NCBI GenBank assembly: GCA_001798075.1
Contig: MGRG01000012.1
Location: forward strand, 217,852-281,851
From: Deltaproteobacteria bacterium RIFCSPHIGHO2_01_FULL_43_49
GTDB lineage: Bacteria; UBA10199; SPLOWO2-01-44-7
Reading direction: 5' to 3'
Length of the DNA stretch: 64,000 bases
The position numbers were made by a program, and so were the translations under genes. Position 1 is the first letter of the stretch. Each line of letters starts with the position of its first letter. The notes below the pieces were generated by a model that made no database searches, had not been told where the DNA came from, and saw only the letters and a program-made list of their open reading frames with translations. Shown piece by piece: positions 8,739 through 17,301 of the stretch.

Positions 8739-10498
8739 AAGTGTGTCCTTTTTTTGTAGCTTTGCATCAGTTCGTTTTTTTGAGTTAACAGCGACAAGAC
8801 CAATGGTTCATCTCCTTTGTCTTCCGCTATTGCGATCTCATGATTTAATTTCGTGAGCCGGATCCCTAAACTTTTTGACTCAATTTTTGTCAAACAATCC
8901 ATGGCTGCTTTTTCCCAAACAGTGTCGTCTTCTTCAACGAGGGCCATTTCTCGAATCCAACCGGCCAGTCTTTCATCCAACTTATCTTGGATGTTCGTCA
9001 ACCCGACATTCTTCTCTTCGGCATACTCTTGAAATAGTTGCTTGGCGAGATTTTTCAAGGTGGGGTCCGTAAAAATATCCTCAATGTTTTCAAGCATTTT
9101 CGCCACTTTGGGCTTTAAAATCATGGCGGCAATTAAAAGGCGTTCTTCTTCGGGATAGGATGGTTCAAGGTTCGAGGTTCGGGATTCGAGGTTCGGGATT
9201 CGAGTCTCGTGTCTCGTTTGCAGCCACTCTTCATCGACCCCCAATTTGTTCGCCACCTTTTTGCGATAAATTCCCGCTTCGACCGAATTTTTTACCTTTG
9301 CCAAAAGGGGTCTGATTTTTTCCCAGGCCTCCACTTTCGCTGCGGTTCCCTTCCCGGTTTCTTTGATAACCCAATCGACAAAATACTCAAAAAGGGTTTG
9401 CGAACGATCCTTTAATTTTTCCCAAGCCTCTTTGCCTTCTTGCCGAATGAAATTGTCTGGATCCATGCCAGTTGGAAGAGTCAACGCCTTTGGCACAAGC
9501 TCCAGCCCCAGAAAGAGTGGAAGGGCACGAAAGGCGGCTTGAGTCCCAGCGTCATCTCCGTCAAAAGCGACGACAAAGTTGGTTGTGTAGCGTTTTAAAA
9601 GTTGCAGATGATCAAGAGTGAGGGCAGTTCCCAAAGGGGCAACGACATTTTCAATGCCTGCCTGTTTGAGGCTGATTAAATCCATATAGCCTTCTACCAA
9701 GATGGCTTCCTCTTGTTTGCGGATGGCCTCTTTTGCCCAGTTAAGCCCATAGACCGTTCGTGATTTGTTATAGAGAATAGAATCCGATGAATTAAGATAC
9801 TTTGCTGAGTCATCGCTCTTTTCCAAAACCCTTCCTCCGAATCCAACTATTTCGCCTTTCACATCAAAAATGGGAAAAATGAGTCTGGCCCTGAAGAAAT
9901 CAAAGTAGCCTTCCTCTTTTTCTCTTTTTTTGACGAGGCCTAAGTCAGCCGCCAATTTCAATGGGGCTTTTGCTTCACTTAAAACGCTGACGAGAGCCTC
10001 CCAACTTTTGTCAGAAAAACCCAGTTGCAATTGTTTGGCCAGTTCCAGACTAATTCCACGAGATTTGAGATATTGTCTGGCTGGTGTTCCTTTTGTCTCA
10101 TCATGGAGATTTTTGAAAAAAAAATCTTTGGCGATTTCGTTTAACCTTAAAGCCCACTTTTTTTGTCGCATCCAGTCGGCATCGGCATCTGGAGTATCTG
10201 ATTTTTGTCTGGGCGGAAGTTTGACACCGGCTTTTCTCGCCAATTCTTCGAGGGCTTCGGCGAAATTCAAACCATCTAGCTTCATCAAGAATGTAAAAAT
10301 ATCCCCCCCCGTGGAGCAACCGAAACAGTGGAAAATCTGTTTTTCATCACTCACCATGAAAGAAGGGGTTTTTTCTTGATGAAAAGGACAGATTCCCTTG
10401 AAATTGCGGCCGCTTTTTTTGAGGGGGATGCGCTCTCCAATCAACGAAACGATGGAAAGACGCCTTCTGATTTCTTCCAGAATTTCTTTGGAGGCCAT
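8735..10498 (-). CDS. dnaG: DNA primase
   Basis: Makes RNA primers for replication. The N-terminal CHC2 zinc domain has [11 protein letters not shown] and [10 protein letters not shown] (about 40-65); the Toprim core has [14 protein letters not shown] and [11 protein letters not shown]; the C-terminal domain (about 450-587) is the DnaB-binding type. The linker at residues about 428-446 ([15 protein letters not shown]) is encoded by a 7-nt-period repeat (9161-9217) and looks like an in-frame repeat invasion between the polymerase core and the helicase-binding domain. It sits between yqeY and rpoD, with a 34-bp AT-rich heptad repeat just before its start. Confidence 0.96.
   Translation of the reverse strand: MASKEILEEIRRRLSIVSLIGERIPLKKSGRNFKGICPFHQEKTPSFMVSDEKQIFHCFGCSTGGDIFTFLMKLDGLNFAEALEELARKAGVKLPPRQKSDTPDADADWMRQKKWALRLNEIAKDFFFKNLHDETKGTPARQYLKSRGISLELAKQLQLGFSDKSWEALVSVLSEAKAPLKLAADLGLVKKREKEEGYFDFFRARLIFPIFDVKGEIVGFGGRVLEKSDDSAKYLNSSDSILYNKSRTVYGLNWAKEAIRKQEEAILVEGYMDLISLKQAGIENVVAPLGTALTLDHLQLLKRYTTNFVVAFDGDDAGTQAAFRALPLFLGLELVPKALTLPTGMDPDNFIRQEGKEAWEKLKDRSQTLFEYFVDWVIKETGKGTAAKVEAWEKIRPLLAKVKNSVEAGIYRKKVANKLGVDEEWLQTRHETRIPNLESRTSNLEPSYPEEERLLIAAMILKPKVAKMLENIEDIFTDPTLKNLAKQLFQEYAEEKNVGLTNIQDKLDERLAGWIREMALVEEDDTVWEKAAMDCLTKIESKSLGIRLTKLNHEIAIAEDKGDEPLVLSLLTQKNELMQSYKKRTHL
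9161..9217. repeat. 7-nt-period degenerate repeat inside dnaG
   Basis: Units of the form GGTTCGA / GGTTCGG / GATTCGA repeat with a 7-base period for about eight units. The length keeps the dnaG frame open. It encodes the linker before the C-terminal domain. Same class as the arrays at 10502, 14581, 19443, 52261 and 62904. Confidence 0.75.
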
Positions 10499-10501
10499 AT
10501 T

Positions 10502-10535
10502 GAAAAATCAAAAATTAAAAATCAAAAATTAAAAG
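10502..10535. repeat. AT-rich 7-nt-period repeat between yqeY and dnaG
   Basis: Alternating AAAATCA and AAAATTA heptamers fill almost the whole yqeY-dnaG gap. Its position means the dnaG ribosome-binding region lies within or beside the repeat. Same heptad class as elsewhere in the window. Confidence 0.7.
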
Positions 10536-10985
10536 TTATGAGGTCCCAAGCTTCTTTAACACCAGTTGATTGACAACCCTACCATCTGCTTGTCCGGCTA
10601 TTTTGGGCATGACGGCTTTCATCACTTTGCCGACATCTTTGGCACCTTGGCCCCCCACTTCAGCGATGGTTTGTTCGATAATCTTTGCTAGTGCCGCTTC
10701 ATCCAACGCTTTTGGCAAATAGGTTTCAATCAGTTTTAACTCTGCCTCTTCATTTTTTACCAAATCGTTGCGCCCACCTTTTTTGAATTGCTCGATCGAT
10801 TCTTTGCGTTGTTTCGCCAAGGTCGACAAGATTGACAAAATTTGGGAGTCGTCGAGTTTTCCGCGCACATCAATTTCTTTATTCTGAATGGCCGCTTTGA
10901 TCAGGCGCAGGCACGAAACTTTCAACGTTTCTTTACCGCGCACCGCCTGCTTAAAATCCTCTTCAATTTTATTTTTAAGCGGCAT
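10536..10985 (-). CDS. yqeY: GatB/YqeY domain protein
   Basis: A 149-residue helical protein of the YqeY family, related to the tail domain of the GatB tRNA amidotransferase subunit. Typical segments: LKNKIEEDFKQAVRGKE at the start, TLAKQRKESIEQFKKGGR in the middle, YLPKALDEAALAKII and GAKDVGKVMKAVMPKIAGQADGR near the end. Its precise function is not established; a tRNA-related role is assumed from the fold. It is 12 bp downstream of rpsU, the common rpsU-yqeY-dnaG-rpoD order seen in many non-enteric bacteria. Confidence 0.93.
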   Translation of the reverse strand: MPLKNKIEEDFKQAVRGKETLKVSCLRLIKAAIQNKEIDVRGKLDDSQILSILSTLAKQRKESIEQFKKGGRNDLVKNEEAELKLIETYLPKALDEAALAKIIEQTIAEVGGQGAKDVGKVMKAVMPKIAGQADGRVVNQLVLKKLGTS

Positions 10986-10997
10986 GGATCTTAATGA

Positions 10998-11198
10998 TCA
11001 ATACGGAGTATAGGGTCTTGTTTTTCTTAGCGCTCGTTTTCTGGCCTGTTGTGATTTTCGTTTTCGTTTGAGCGAAGGCTTTTCGTAGTACTCTCTTTTT
11101 CGAAGCTCGGTCAAAATACCAGACTTTTCACACTGTTTCTTAAAACGGCGAAGTGCCGATTCAAAACTTTCACCATCTTTGAGAAGAATGCCTGGCAT
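10998..11198 (-). CDS. rpsU: 30S ribosomal protein S21
   Basis: A 66-residue, strongly basic protein with the S21 pattern: [20 protein letters not shown], then RREYYEKPS-like sequence ([23 protein letters not shown]). It contributes to initiation on the small ribosomal subunit. AGGAAGGTGGG lies just upstream of the ATG on the minus strand, a strong ribosome-binding site. First gene of the macromolecular-synthesis operon with yqeY, dnaG and rpoD. Confidence 0.95.
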   Translation of the reverse strand: MPGILLKDGESFESALRRFKKQCEKSGILTELRKREYYEKPSLKRKRKSQQARKRALRKTRPYTPY

Positions 11199-11226
11199 GA
11201 AGACCCACCTTCCTTAAAGTGGCGTA

Positions 11227-11255
11227 ACCTAATGGAATTGATTGAAAAATGTCAA
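11227..11255 (-). promoter_or_regulatory. Possible sigma-70 promoter of the rpsU operon
   Basis: On the minus strand a perfect -35 box TTGACA (11255-11250) is followed after 17-18 bases by a poor -10 (TTAGGT/TAGGTT), about 30 bp before rpsU. The -35 match is exact; the -10 is weak, so the call is tentative. Confidence 0.35.
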
Positions 11256-11395
11256 TAGCAATCTGTTATATTGTTGGTTACGGTTAGATACATCTTAATG
11301 TGGGCATTTACCCGCGTAAAATGACCGGATGTCAACATAATCGAGGGACGCAACTTTTTTAGTGAAATGACGATACTCTTATAAGAGGGTAATTT

Positions 11396-12622
11396 ATGTG
11401 TGCTGCAAAATTCAAGGTTGAGGTTGCAAGGTTGCCTGGAGAATATCAGATTCTGGCCAATGCCTTTGCCGATTTAAAATTAGAAGAGGGGCAAAAGGGG
11501 GTTCTGACAGAAGAGGATTTTGCCGCTTTGGCCGAACACTGTAAAAAATCACCCTCTGGTGTTACGGGTGTTGACGTGTTTCAATGTGGTGAGAATAGTT
11601 CCTATTCTGATTCGTTTTTCAAAGATTATATTTTGAATACATTAAGGACTGACCCAAAGCATACTTTAAAGTTTATTTTGTGTCCGGCCTTTAATCTATT
11701 GCGCAGCAATTTGAATTTACCAATGAAGCAACAATGTAATCGTTTTTCAGATGTTGAAGATCTTTTGAGTTTTCTGCCAACCATGTATATTGCAAAAAAA
11801 CCATGGAAAGATGCAGATCGTTTTGCGGCTTTAGAAAATATGGGGACCGTACTTTTGCATTATGCAACAGCAAAAAAGGCCCCGACTGGGCTGCAAATTC
11901 CGCAGACAGCACCAGATGCCGAGGCTCTTCCCAAAGATATTTTGGGAGCAAAAGTCGAAATGGTGGCTCCTGTAGGGGGGAGCGATGAAGCTCCAACACT
12001 TGTACCAGTTTTAGTAACATTTGATGTTATCACTCTCTTGTCCGGCACACGTGTTGTTCAAAACATTGTTATTAAAAAAGAGGACCAGGTGGTTCCGCAA
12101 AAAGAATGGGGAGAAATCATGCCTTACATTCTTGAGAAAACAGGTAGTTGGCGTTATCGTGATTGTGGGTGGAGTCTTTTGATTGCGGGCCTCATTTTGT
12201 TTGATCACGATAGCCCGGTTCTTAACGATAATGCGCAATCCTATCTTGATTTACTGGCCTCTACATTAAAATCTTATCCCGATATTGGTCTTGTCATTAC
12301 CGGTAGCGCTGACAGCGTTGGGGATAAAGGGCGTAACAAAAATCTCGGCATAAAACGTGCCAATGCTGTCAAAAATTATGTTAAAAAGAAGGGGATTTCC
12401 GACGGGCGTTTGGTGTTTAACTCCATTGGTGAGACAAAGCCCGTTAATAGCGTTCAAGATAATGCTGATGACCGCTTTAATAGAAATGTACAGATACGCA
12501 CGTTTTCTGTGAGTGCCAATGAATTTGCCCCCTTTTATTTTACTCAAGATGGCGTGGGTCCCACCAAGATTAAACTTGAAGAGTGTACAAGTAAAATAGC
12601 TAATGCCATTATTACTCGTTAG
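11396..12622 (+). CDS. OmpA-domain protein without signal peptide
   Basis: A 408-residue protein. The C-terminal OmpA/MotB-like domain (about 275-385) starts at LILFDHDSPVLNDNAQSYLD and contains LVITGSADSVGDKGRNKNLGIKRANAVKNYVKKKG, resembling the peptidoglycan-binding loop with its Asp and Arg. The preceding 270 residues are unrecognised; they include a Cys-containing first half and a proline/alanine-rich stretch near 160-190. The start MCAAKFKVEVARLPGEY is supported by AGAGGG upstream and lacks a signal peptide or membrane helix, which is odd for an OmpA domain. Either export uses another route, the domain acts elsewhere, or the true N-terminus differs. It stands alone after the rpsU promoter region. 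Confidence 0.65.
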   Translation: MCAAKFKVEVARLPGEYQILANAFADLKLEEGQKGVLTEEDFAALAEHCKKSPSGVTGVDVFQCGENSSYSDSFFKDYILNTLRTDPKHTLKFILCPAFNLLRSNLNLPMKQQCNRFSDVEDLLSFLPTMYIAKKPWKDADRFAALENMGTVLLHYATAKKAPTGLQIPQTAPDAEALPKDILGAKVEMVAPVGGSDEAPTLVPVLVTFDVITLLSGTRVVQNIVIKKEDQVVPQKEWGEIMPYILEKTGSWRYRDCGWSLLIAGLILFDHDSPVLNDNAQSYLDLLASTLKSYPDIGLVITGSADSVGDKGRNKNLGIKRANAVKNYVKKKGISDGRLVFNSIGETKPVNSVQDNADDRFNRNVQIRTFSVSANEFAPFYFTQDGVGPTKIKLEECTSKIANAIITR

Positions 12623-12642
12623 TCGCTGTTTGTCTTGTTAAA

Positions 12643-12666
12643 TACCATATGGTGCCAGGACCATAT
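12643..12666. repeat. Short palindromic repeat of the CCATATGGTGCC type
   Basis: TACCATATGGTGCC followed by AGGACCATAT forms an imperfect inverted repeat (ATATGGT/ACCATAT). Related sequence recurs inside thiL (17400) and at 36286. It lies between the OmpA-domain gene and the AbiEii-like pair. Confidence 0.5.
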
Positions 12667-12785
12667 GATTATGAAGAAGCACATTTTGTAATTAAAGGAC
12701 CTGCTTCAAAAAATCTTTCTAAGCCAACCAGTTCAATGATTTGTTCATTTCATTTCCCATTGTAATATGCTACTATGCACATTCT

Positions 12786-13415
12786 ATGCATTGGGAGATA
12801 CTGGACAAGCCGCGGAAAAAGATTTTGCCTCAGCTTGGATTTGCAAAAAGATATGGATTTTATCTGGCGGGGGGGACTGCGCTCGCTCTTCATTTAGGAC
12901 ACAGGACTTCTGTTGATTTCGATTTTTACACACCCGAAAAGTTTGGGGAAACCCAGTTTGAACAGGAAACTATCCAACAATTAAAGGGGTTCACGGTAAC
13001 ACAGCGAGGTTTTGGAACGTTGATCGGCCAAGTGGGTGTGGTCGATTTGAGTTTTTTCTACTATGATTACCCGCTTTTGGAACCAGCCGTGGAAACGGAA
13101 TCTATCCGCGTTTCGTCGGTTTCAGATATTGCTGCTATGAAAATCATTGCCCTTTCACAAAGGGGGCTTCGACGAGATTTTCTAGATCTCTATGTCGTTG
13201 CACAAGAAAGCGGTGTCGATACCATTTTGGAATGGACCAAAAAAAAATTTTCCCAGTTTGATCCGTATGTTTGTCTTAAGGCCCTGACTTATTTCAAGGA
13301 TGCTGATGAAGACAAGTCGGGTCGGGGAATGGAACTGAAAGAGGCTGTGCCCTGGACAAAAATAAAAAAGTTTTTTGAACAAGAAGCAACACGGTTGACC
13401 AGAAAATGGTTATGA
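12786..13415 (+). CDS. AbiEii-like nucleotidyltransferase (putative toxin), first of a pair
   Basis: About 209 residues with the minimal nucleotidyltransferase signature of the AbiEii/AbiGii family: LAGGTALALHLGHR followed by SVDFDFYTP, where the Asp pair (DFD) is the metal site, and RRDFLDLYVVAQ, matching the R-K/R-DF-DL motif. AbiEii-type enzymes are toxins of type IV toxin-antitoxin and phage-abortive systems and pyrophosphorylate or otherwise modify tRNA in characterised cases. The start at ATG 12786 lacks a Shine-Dalgarno sequence. A TTGTTC (12741) - 16 bp - TAATAT (12763) promoter would give a very short leader. The start overlaps no gene; the stop overlaps the next gene (ATGA). The partner here is not the usual AbiEi but a small downstream protein. 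Confidence 0.75.
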   Translation: MHWEILDKPRKKILPQLGFAKRYGFYLAGGTALALHLGHRTSVDFDFYTPEKFGETQFEQETIQQLKGFTVTQRGFGTLIGQVGVVDLSFFYYDYPLLEPAVETESIRVSSVSDIAAMKIIALSQRGLRRDFLDLYVVAQESGVDTILEWTKKKFSQFDPYVCLKALTYFKDADEDKSGRGMELKEAVPWTKIKKFFEQEATRLTRKWL

Positions 13416-13738
13416 AAAGAAAACCGGATAAAATTCCCGAAAGTGTTTTGGCTTGCGTTTGGTTTGCCAATCCGGAAGAGCTTGATTGGGAGGACCAAAA
13501 AGAAATTGTTATCACGCAAGTTCTGAATCGGGGCACTTGGGCTGCAGTGCGTTGGATTCATCAGTTTTATGGTGAAGAGGAAATGAAAAAGGTAGTTAAA
13601 AATCCGAAACGTGGCCTTTGGTTTCCACAAACACTTCAATTTTGGTCTCTGTTTTTTAAAATCTCCTTGGATCCGAAAGTTTTTGAAAGAGCTTTATTTC
13701 ACTTATCACCCGACACGAGACTCAGTGATTCAATGTGA
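13412..13738 (+). CDS. Small partner protein of the AbiEii-like gene (DUF6922-like), putative antitoxin
   Basis: 108 residues, start ATG 13412 overlapping the upstream stop by 4 bases. The sequence ACVWFANPEELDWEDQKEIVITQVLNRGTWAAVRW...YGEEEMKKVV resembles small proteins (DUF6922-type, from memory) usually found next to nucleotidyltransferase toxins, with a W-D/E-x-D...VL-RG-W-A-R pattern. It has no DNA-binding domain that I can recognise. By context it is the likely antitoxin or regulator of the AbiEii-like protein. The last 40 bases overlap the convergent RlmD-like gene, suggesting insertion next to that gene. Confidence 0.55.
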   Translation: MKRKPDKIPESVLACVWFANPEELDWEDQKEIVITQVLNRGTWAAVRWIHQFYGEEEMKKVVKNPKRGLWFPQTLQFWSLFFKISLDPKVFERALFHLSPDTRLSDSM

Positions 13739-14583
13739 TGGCTCATGGGGAACATGTCGATGGGCTGGGTTTGAACAAGGGTGTAGCCGGCGAAGTCTTT
13801 TAAATATTTGAGGTCCCTGGCCAGGGTGTCAGGGTTGCAGGAGATATAGAGGATATTTTTAGGTTTGGTTTTAATGACTCCTTCGACGACACCCCCTGCA
13901 CCATCTCTTGGGGGGTCTAAAACGAGTAGGTCCAGAGGTTCTTCGGGCTTAAATTTTGCGAAGTAGCGGACCCCATCCGTACAAATAAATTCTACAGCGG
14001 GAAAAGATTTTTGGGCTTGTTCGATGCTCTCGCGATCGCAATCGATGGCGACAATTTTTTTAGCCATGGGTATCAAAACCTCTGTGAAGTTTCCACTTCC
14101 GCAAAATAATTCAACGATCGTATCATGGGGAAGTTTTAACGCCCATTCCTTCAACAAGCCTTTTAAATTTTCATTTTGGAGTGGATTGACTTGGGTAAAA
14201 CCCTTCTCATTTGTTGAACGGACTTCGTAATCTTTTTTTAGATAATTTTTATTTTGTCGTAGCTGTGCCAGCTGTTCATTAACCGAATCTTCCACAATCA
14301 AACAACGCTCAATATCCACTACTTTGTGTGTGTTTGGGGCAAAAAAACCGATATTTCCTTTTTGATCGCCATGGAGGGTTACGCGGGAGCGCCATCCAAA
14401 AGTTTTTGGGGAAGGAATAGTCGGGAGCACATGGGGATTTTCTATTTTTGCTGTGCGCCACAATGTTTCTTCCAGAGTTTTTTGTTTCCATTCGAGCTGT
14501 GTCTCGTAGCTTATATGTTGCCATTGGCAACCTCCGCATTTACCAAAATAAGGGCAGGGGGGCTCGATACGATCTATTTCCAT
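13699..14583 (-). CDS. RlmD/TrmA-family RNA (uracil-C5)-methyltransferase, short form without TRAM domain
   Basis: SAM-dependent methylation of uridine C5 in rRNA or tRNA. The iron-sulfur cluster motif is at the very start (CPYFGKCGGCQWQH, residues 10-23). The Rossmann motif is VELFCGSGNF, then LLVLDPPRDGAG; the catalytic cysteine is in ISCNPDTLARDL and the C-terminal base in SHHIES. All catalytic elements are intact, but at 294 residues it is about 100-150 shorter than RlmD/RlmCD: the N-terminal TRAM domain is absent and the central RNA-binding part is compact. Target uridine cannot be assigned. It overlaps larC2 by 10 bases and the convergent DUF6922-like gene by 40. Confidence 0.82.
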   Translation of the reverse strand: MEIDRIEPPCPYFGKCGGCQWQHISYETQLEWKQKTLEETLWRTAKIENPHVLPTIPSPKTFGWRSRVTLHGDQKGNIGFFAPNTHKVVDIERCLIVEDSVNEQLAQLRQNKNYLKKDYEVRSTNEKGFTQVNPLQNENLKGLLKEWALKLPHDTIVELFCGSGNFTEVLIPMAKKIVAIDCDRESIEQAQKSFPAVEFICTDGVRYFAKFKPEEPLDLLVLDPPRDGAGGVVEGVIKTKPKNILYISCNPDTLARDLKYLKDFAGYTLVQTQPIDMFPMSHHIESLSLVSGDK

Positions 14584-15044
14584 TTTGATTTTTGATCTTT
14601 GATTTTTGATTTTTCCAAGGCCTCCTCATACACTAGACGAATGGGAATTTTTTTGCGGCGAGCAATTTTACGACAGGCTTCATATTCCGGAATCCATTTT
14701 TGAATCCCCAGTTTTTTGTCAAAAGCTATTTTGATTGGAACAGAACCAAACCGTGTCCGTTTTATTTTCAGTTGGCGAGTCAAAATTTTTCTTTTCACTG
14801 GGAAATAGCGGACACCCAATGTCGTGGTCTCTCTTAAAATAATTTCAATGGCCTTGTCTTGTTTCTTTTTTGGGCAAAGGACTTTAAGCAAAACCCCAGG
14901 ACGATTTTTCTTCATTTGTATCGGTTGCAACGCCACATCCACACAACCGGCCTTGAAAAGGCGCTCCATGACATAATCAAAAATCTGCGGATTCATGTCG
15001 TCGATGTTGGCCTCAATTTGAATAATGGAAGAATTTTTTGGCAT
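14574..15044 (-). CDS. Stand-alone LarC2-like nickel-insertion domain
   Basis: 156 residues matching the C-terminal half of LarC (pyridinium-3,5-bisthiocarboxylate mononucleotide nickel insertion protein): IEANIDDMNPQIFDYVMERLF, then GCVDVALQPIQMKKNRPGVLL. In lactobacilli LarC is LarC1-LarC2 joined by frameshifting; many other bacteria have a fused single protein. Here no LarC1 sequence exists upstream, since the next gene ends only 6 bp away. LarC2 binds CTP and performs cofactor metallation, so a partial function is conceivable. The C-terminal tail KSKIKDQKSKWK is encoded by a 7-nt-period repeat. It could be a remnant of a LarC gene. Confidence 0.75.
   Translation of the reverse strand: MPKNSSIIQIEANIDDMNPQIFDYVMERLFKAGCVDVALQPIQMKKNRPGVLLKVLCPKKKQDKAIEIILRETTTLGVRYFPVKRKILTRQLKIKRTRFGSVPIKIAFDKKLGIQKWIPEYEACRKIARRKKIPIRLVYEEALEKSKIKDQKSKWK
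14581..14616. repeat. 7-nt-period repeat at the larC2/rlmD junction
   Basis: Heptamers TTTTTGA, TCTTTGA, TTTTTGA, TTTTTCC repeat across the end of the LarC2 frame and the start region of the RlmD-like gene. It encodes the Lys/Ser-rich LarC2 tail. Heptad class. Confidence 0.65.
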
Positions 15045-15049
15045 CGGTT

Positions 15050-16285
15050 TTAAGTCAGTTTTATTTCGATTTCTTGTACGGCACGCTCTGTGGCTCTGTG
15101 AACGATAAAATGAAGTTTTCCAAAATGATATTCTACATTCGATTGCGGGATCTCTCCCATTTGATGGATCAAAAACCCAGCAATCGTTTCGTAATCTCCT
15201 AGGGGGATGCCAAGACCCAGTTTGTCGTTGGCCTCCACAATTTCTAATCGCCCGCTCACTAAAAAGCGGTTCTTTCCAATGCGATAATAAAGAGGGGGGT
15301 GGTAGTCATACTCATCTTGAATATCACCAACAACTTGTTCAATAAGATCCTCAAGCGTTACGATGCCACTCGCACCCCCAAATTCATCGACCACGACAGC
15401 CATCGGTTCCCCTTTGCGTTTCATCGTTACCAGGAGTTCGTCAAGGGGCATTCCTTCCGGGACATAATAAGCAGGTCGCATCGATTCTTTCAGTGTTGCC
15501 TTGTCGTCAGCCAAAAGCAAATCGATATTGTTGAGAATACCGACAATATTGAAAATTCTGTCTTGAAAAATGGGAAGTCTTGAAAAGCCTTTGTCGGCAA
15601 AAGCCATTTCTGCCTCTTCTCGTGTGACACTAATCGACAATGCTTCGACATCAACAAGCGGGATCATAATATTGGTCACTCTTTTGTCTGCCAGATCAAA
15701 AATTCTTGAGATGATTGTTTTTCTGCCTGTTCCCCCTACTCCTGAATCGGATGTCTCGGTTCCTTCACGTAGCAAAAGTTCCAATTCGTCTCTGGTGACA
15801 GGCAGTTCTGAGCCTACCTTTTTCGTGACGGTTCCAAGAAGGGCATTTGTCAGCTTGGATAAAGGGTAAACGATTGGTGAGAAGAGAAATCCAAAGAATT
15901 TTAAAGGATACATAAGTTTTAAAACCAACGGATTGGCATAATGTTGATAAAGACTTTTTGGGATGATTTCTCCAAAGATTAAAAGAATGGGAGAGAGCAA
16001 CAGGGCAAATCCTTCATAGGATGCCCCAAAATTCTGGACGATGTAATAAGTAGTGCAGACCGAGGAAGTGACCACTGAAAGGTTGGTTCCCAAAAGCGTT
16101 GTGGAAAAAAATCGAGCGGGATTAGCAAACAAAGTTAATGCGATCTTTGCCCTTTTTGAGCCTTTTCTGGCACGGCTTCTTAGAGCCAGCTTATCAGCGT
16201 TGACGACAGACATTTCTGTTCCTGTGAAGAAACCTTCCGCAAGGAGGCAAGTCGTCACGATCAAAATGAGTTGCCAAAGCTTCAT
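15050..16285 (-). CDS. CNNM/CBS-domain membrane protein (hemolysin C/CorC family), copy 1
   Basis: 411 residues. The N-terminal DUF21/CNNM membrane domain has about four helices, with [20 protein letters not shown] and [17 protein letters not shown] pair of CBS domains follows (about 200-330; [11 protein letters not shown] and [31 protein letters not shown]), then a CorC/HlyC C-terminal domain (about 335-411). Family members are linked to magnesium/cobalt or sodium-coupled ion efflux and to membrane stress; older names call them hemolysins without good cause. It directly follows a paralogue (4-bp overlap), a tandem pair common in this family. Confidence 0.9.
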   Translation of the reverse strand: MKLWQLILIVTTCLLAEGFFTGTEMSVVNADKLALRSRARKGSKRAKIALTLFANPARFFSTTLLGTNLSVVTSSVCTTYYIVQNFGASYEGFALLLSPILLIFGEIIPKSLYQHYANPLVLKLMYPLKFFGFLFSPIVYPLSKLTNALLGTVTKKVGSELPVTRDELELLLREGTETSDSGVGGTGRKTIISRIFDLADKRVTNIMIPLVDVEALSISVTREEAEMAFADKGFSRLPIFQDRIFNIVGILNNIDLLLADDKATLKESMRPAYYVPEGMPLDELLVTMKRKGEPMAVVVDEFGGASGIVTLEDLIEQVVGDIQDEYDYHPPLYYRIGKNRFLVSGRLEIVEANDKLGLGIPLGDYETIAGFLIHQMGEIPQSNVEYHFGKLHFIVHRATERAVQEIEIKLT

Positions 16286-17301
16286 AATTCAACTTCTCCA
16301 AAGAGTTCTTCCAAAACATCGTGCATGGTCACAACCCCAAGCGGTTTTTTATGATCACTCACCACAACCGCCATATGAATTTTGGCCTCACGCAATTGTT
16401 GCAAGAGCTCTTCCAGTCTCTTTTTCTGAGAAACAAAGAGTGGTGGCCTTACAATTTCATGGATCGTTAAGGAGTGATCTTGTTGCCAGCGTCTGTTAAA
16501 TTCAAAGAGATCTTTTACATAAAGTAGCCCGATAATGTTTTCCGAATTCTTTTCAAAGATTGGAATTCTTGAAAACTGGGTTGCTTTAATTTGTTTGAGT
16601 AGTTCAAGATAAGACATTTCTGCCGGCAAGGCGAAGACCAAATTCATGGGGGTCATGATTTGTGAGACAACCTTGTCACTAAATTCCAAGGCTTTGTGGA
16701 TCAGGTCTTTTTCTCCCTCAGCGAGTTGGCCTGTGGTGGCTCCCAGTTCCACGAGATAGCGAAATTCCTCTTCGACAATGAGAGGAGTTTCTTTTTGCGG
16801 TTCTCCACCGAATTTCGCGATGATCCACTCTGAAAATTTAACCATCAAGATACGAAACGGTTTGATCAGCCAATAAAGAGGACTCAAAAGGAGTGCCACA
16901 AAGGGGGCCATGCTGTTGGCATAATGAATAGCGATATTTTTGGGGAGAATTTCACCAAAAATAAGGACCAAAGTGGTACCGATGGCAACAGCGATTATTG
17001 TGATGGTTGATTGATGAAGATCGTAAGGGCTTAATATTTTGTAAACTAAATCGGCAATAATGATGGAAATAGCAACGTTCGTGAATTCATTTCCAAACAG
17101 AATCGTCACCAAAACATCTCGCGGTTTTGATAAAAAATGGAGCAATTGTTTGTTGAGGGGTTGGCGCGACTTTTTGAGTTGGGCCAGTTGAGCGCGGCTT
17201 AACGAAAAAAGGGTCGTTTCGGAGGCAGAGTGAAAGGCTGAAGAAAAGAGCAACAAGATAAGGATGATGACGTAGAATAAGAAAGAGGAGGTAGCCATCA
17301 A
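16282..17301 (-). CDS. CNNM/CBS-domain membrane protein, copy 2
   Basis: 339 residues, paralogue of the next gene in the operon. The N-terminal CNNM domain contains SSAFHSASETTLFSLSRAQL and FGEILPKNIAIHYANS; the CBS pair includes MTPMNLVFALPAEMS and VVVSDHKKPLGVVTMHDVLEELFGEVE. It lacks the C-terminal CorC_HlyC domain present in its neighbour, so the two may form a heteromer with one regulatory tail. Overlaps thiL and the other copy by 4 bases each, so the expression of the three is coupled. Confidence 0.88.
   Translation of the reverse strand: MMATSSFLFYVIILILLLFSSAFHSASETTLFSLSRAQLAQLKKSRQPLNKQLLHFLSKPRDVLVTILFGNEFTNVAISIIIADLVYKILSPYDLHQSTITIIAVAIGTTLVLIFGEILPKNIAIHYANSMAPFVALLLSPLYWLIKPFRILMVKFSEWIIAKFGGEPQKETPLIVEEEFRYLVELGATTGQLAEGEKDLIHKALEFSDKVVSQIMTPMNLVFALPAEMSYLELLKQIKATQFSRIPIFEKNSENIIGLLYVKDLFEFNRRWQQDHSLTIHEIVRPPLFVSQKKRLEELLQQLREAKIHMAVVVSDHKKPLGVVTMHDVLEELFGEVEL

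Noticed and set aside
9161-9217. CRISPR array or minisatellite-based array
   Set aside because: Units are 7 bases and degenerate, with no spacers of constant length.
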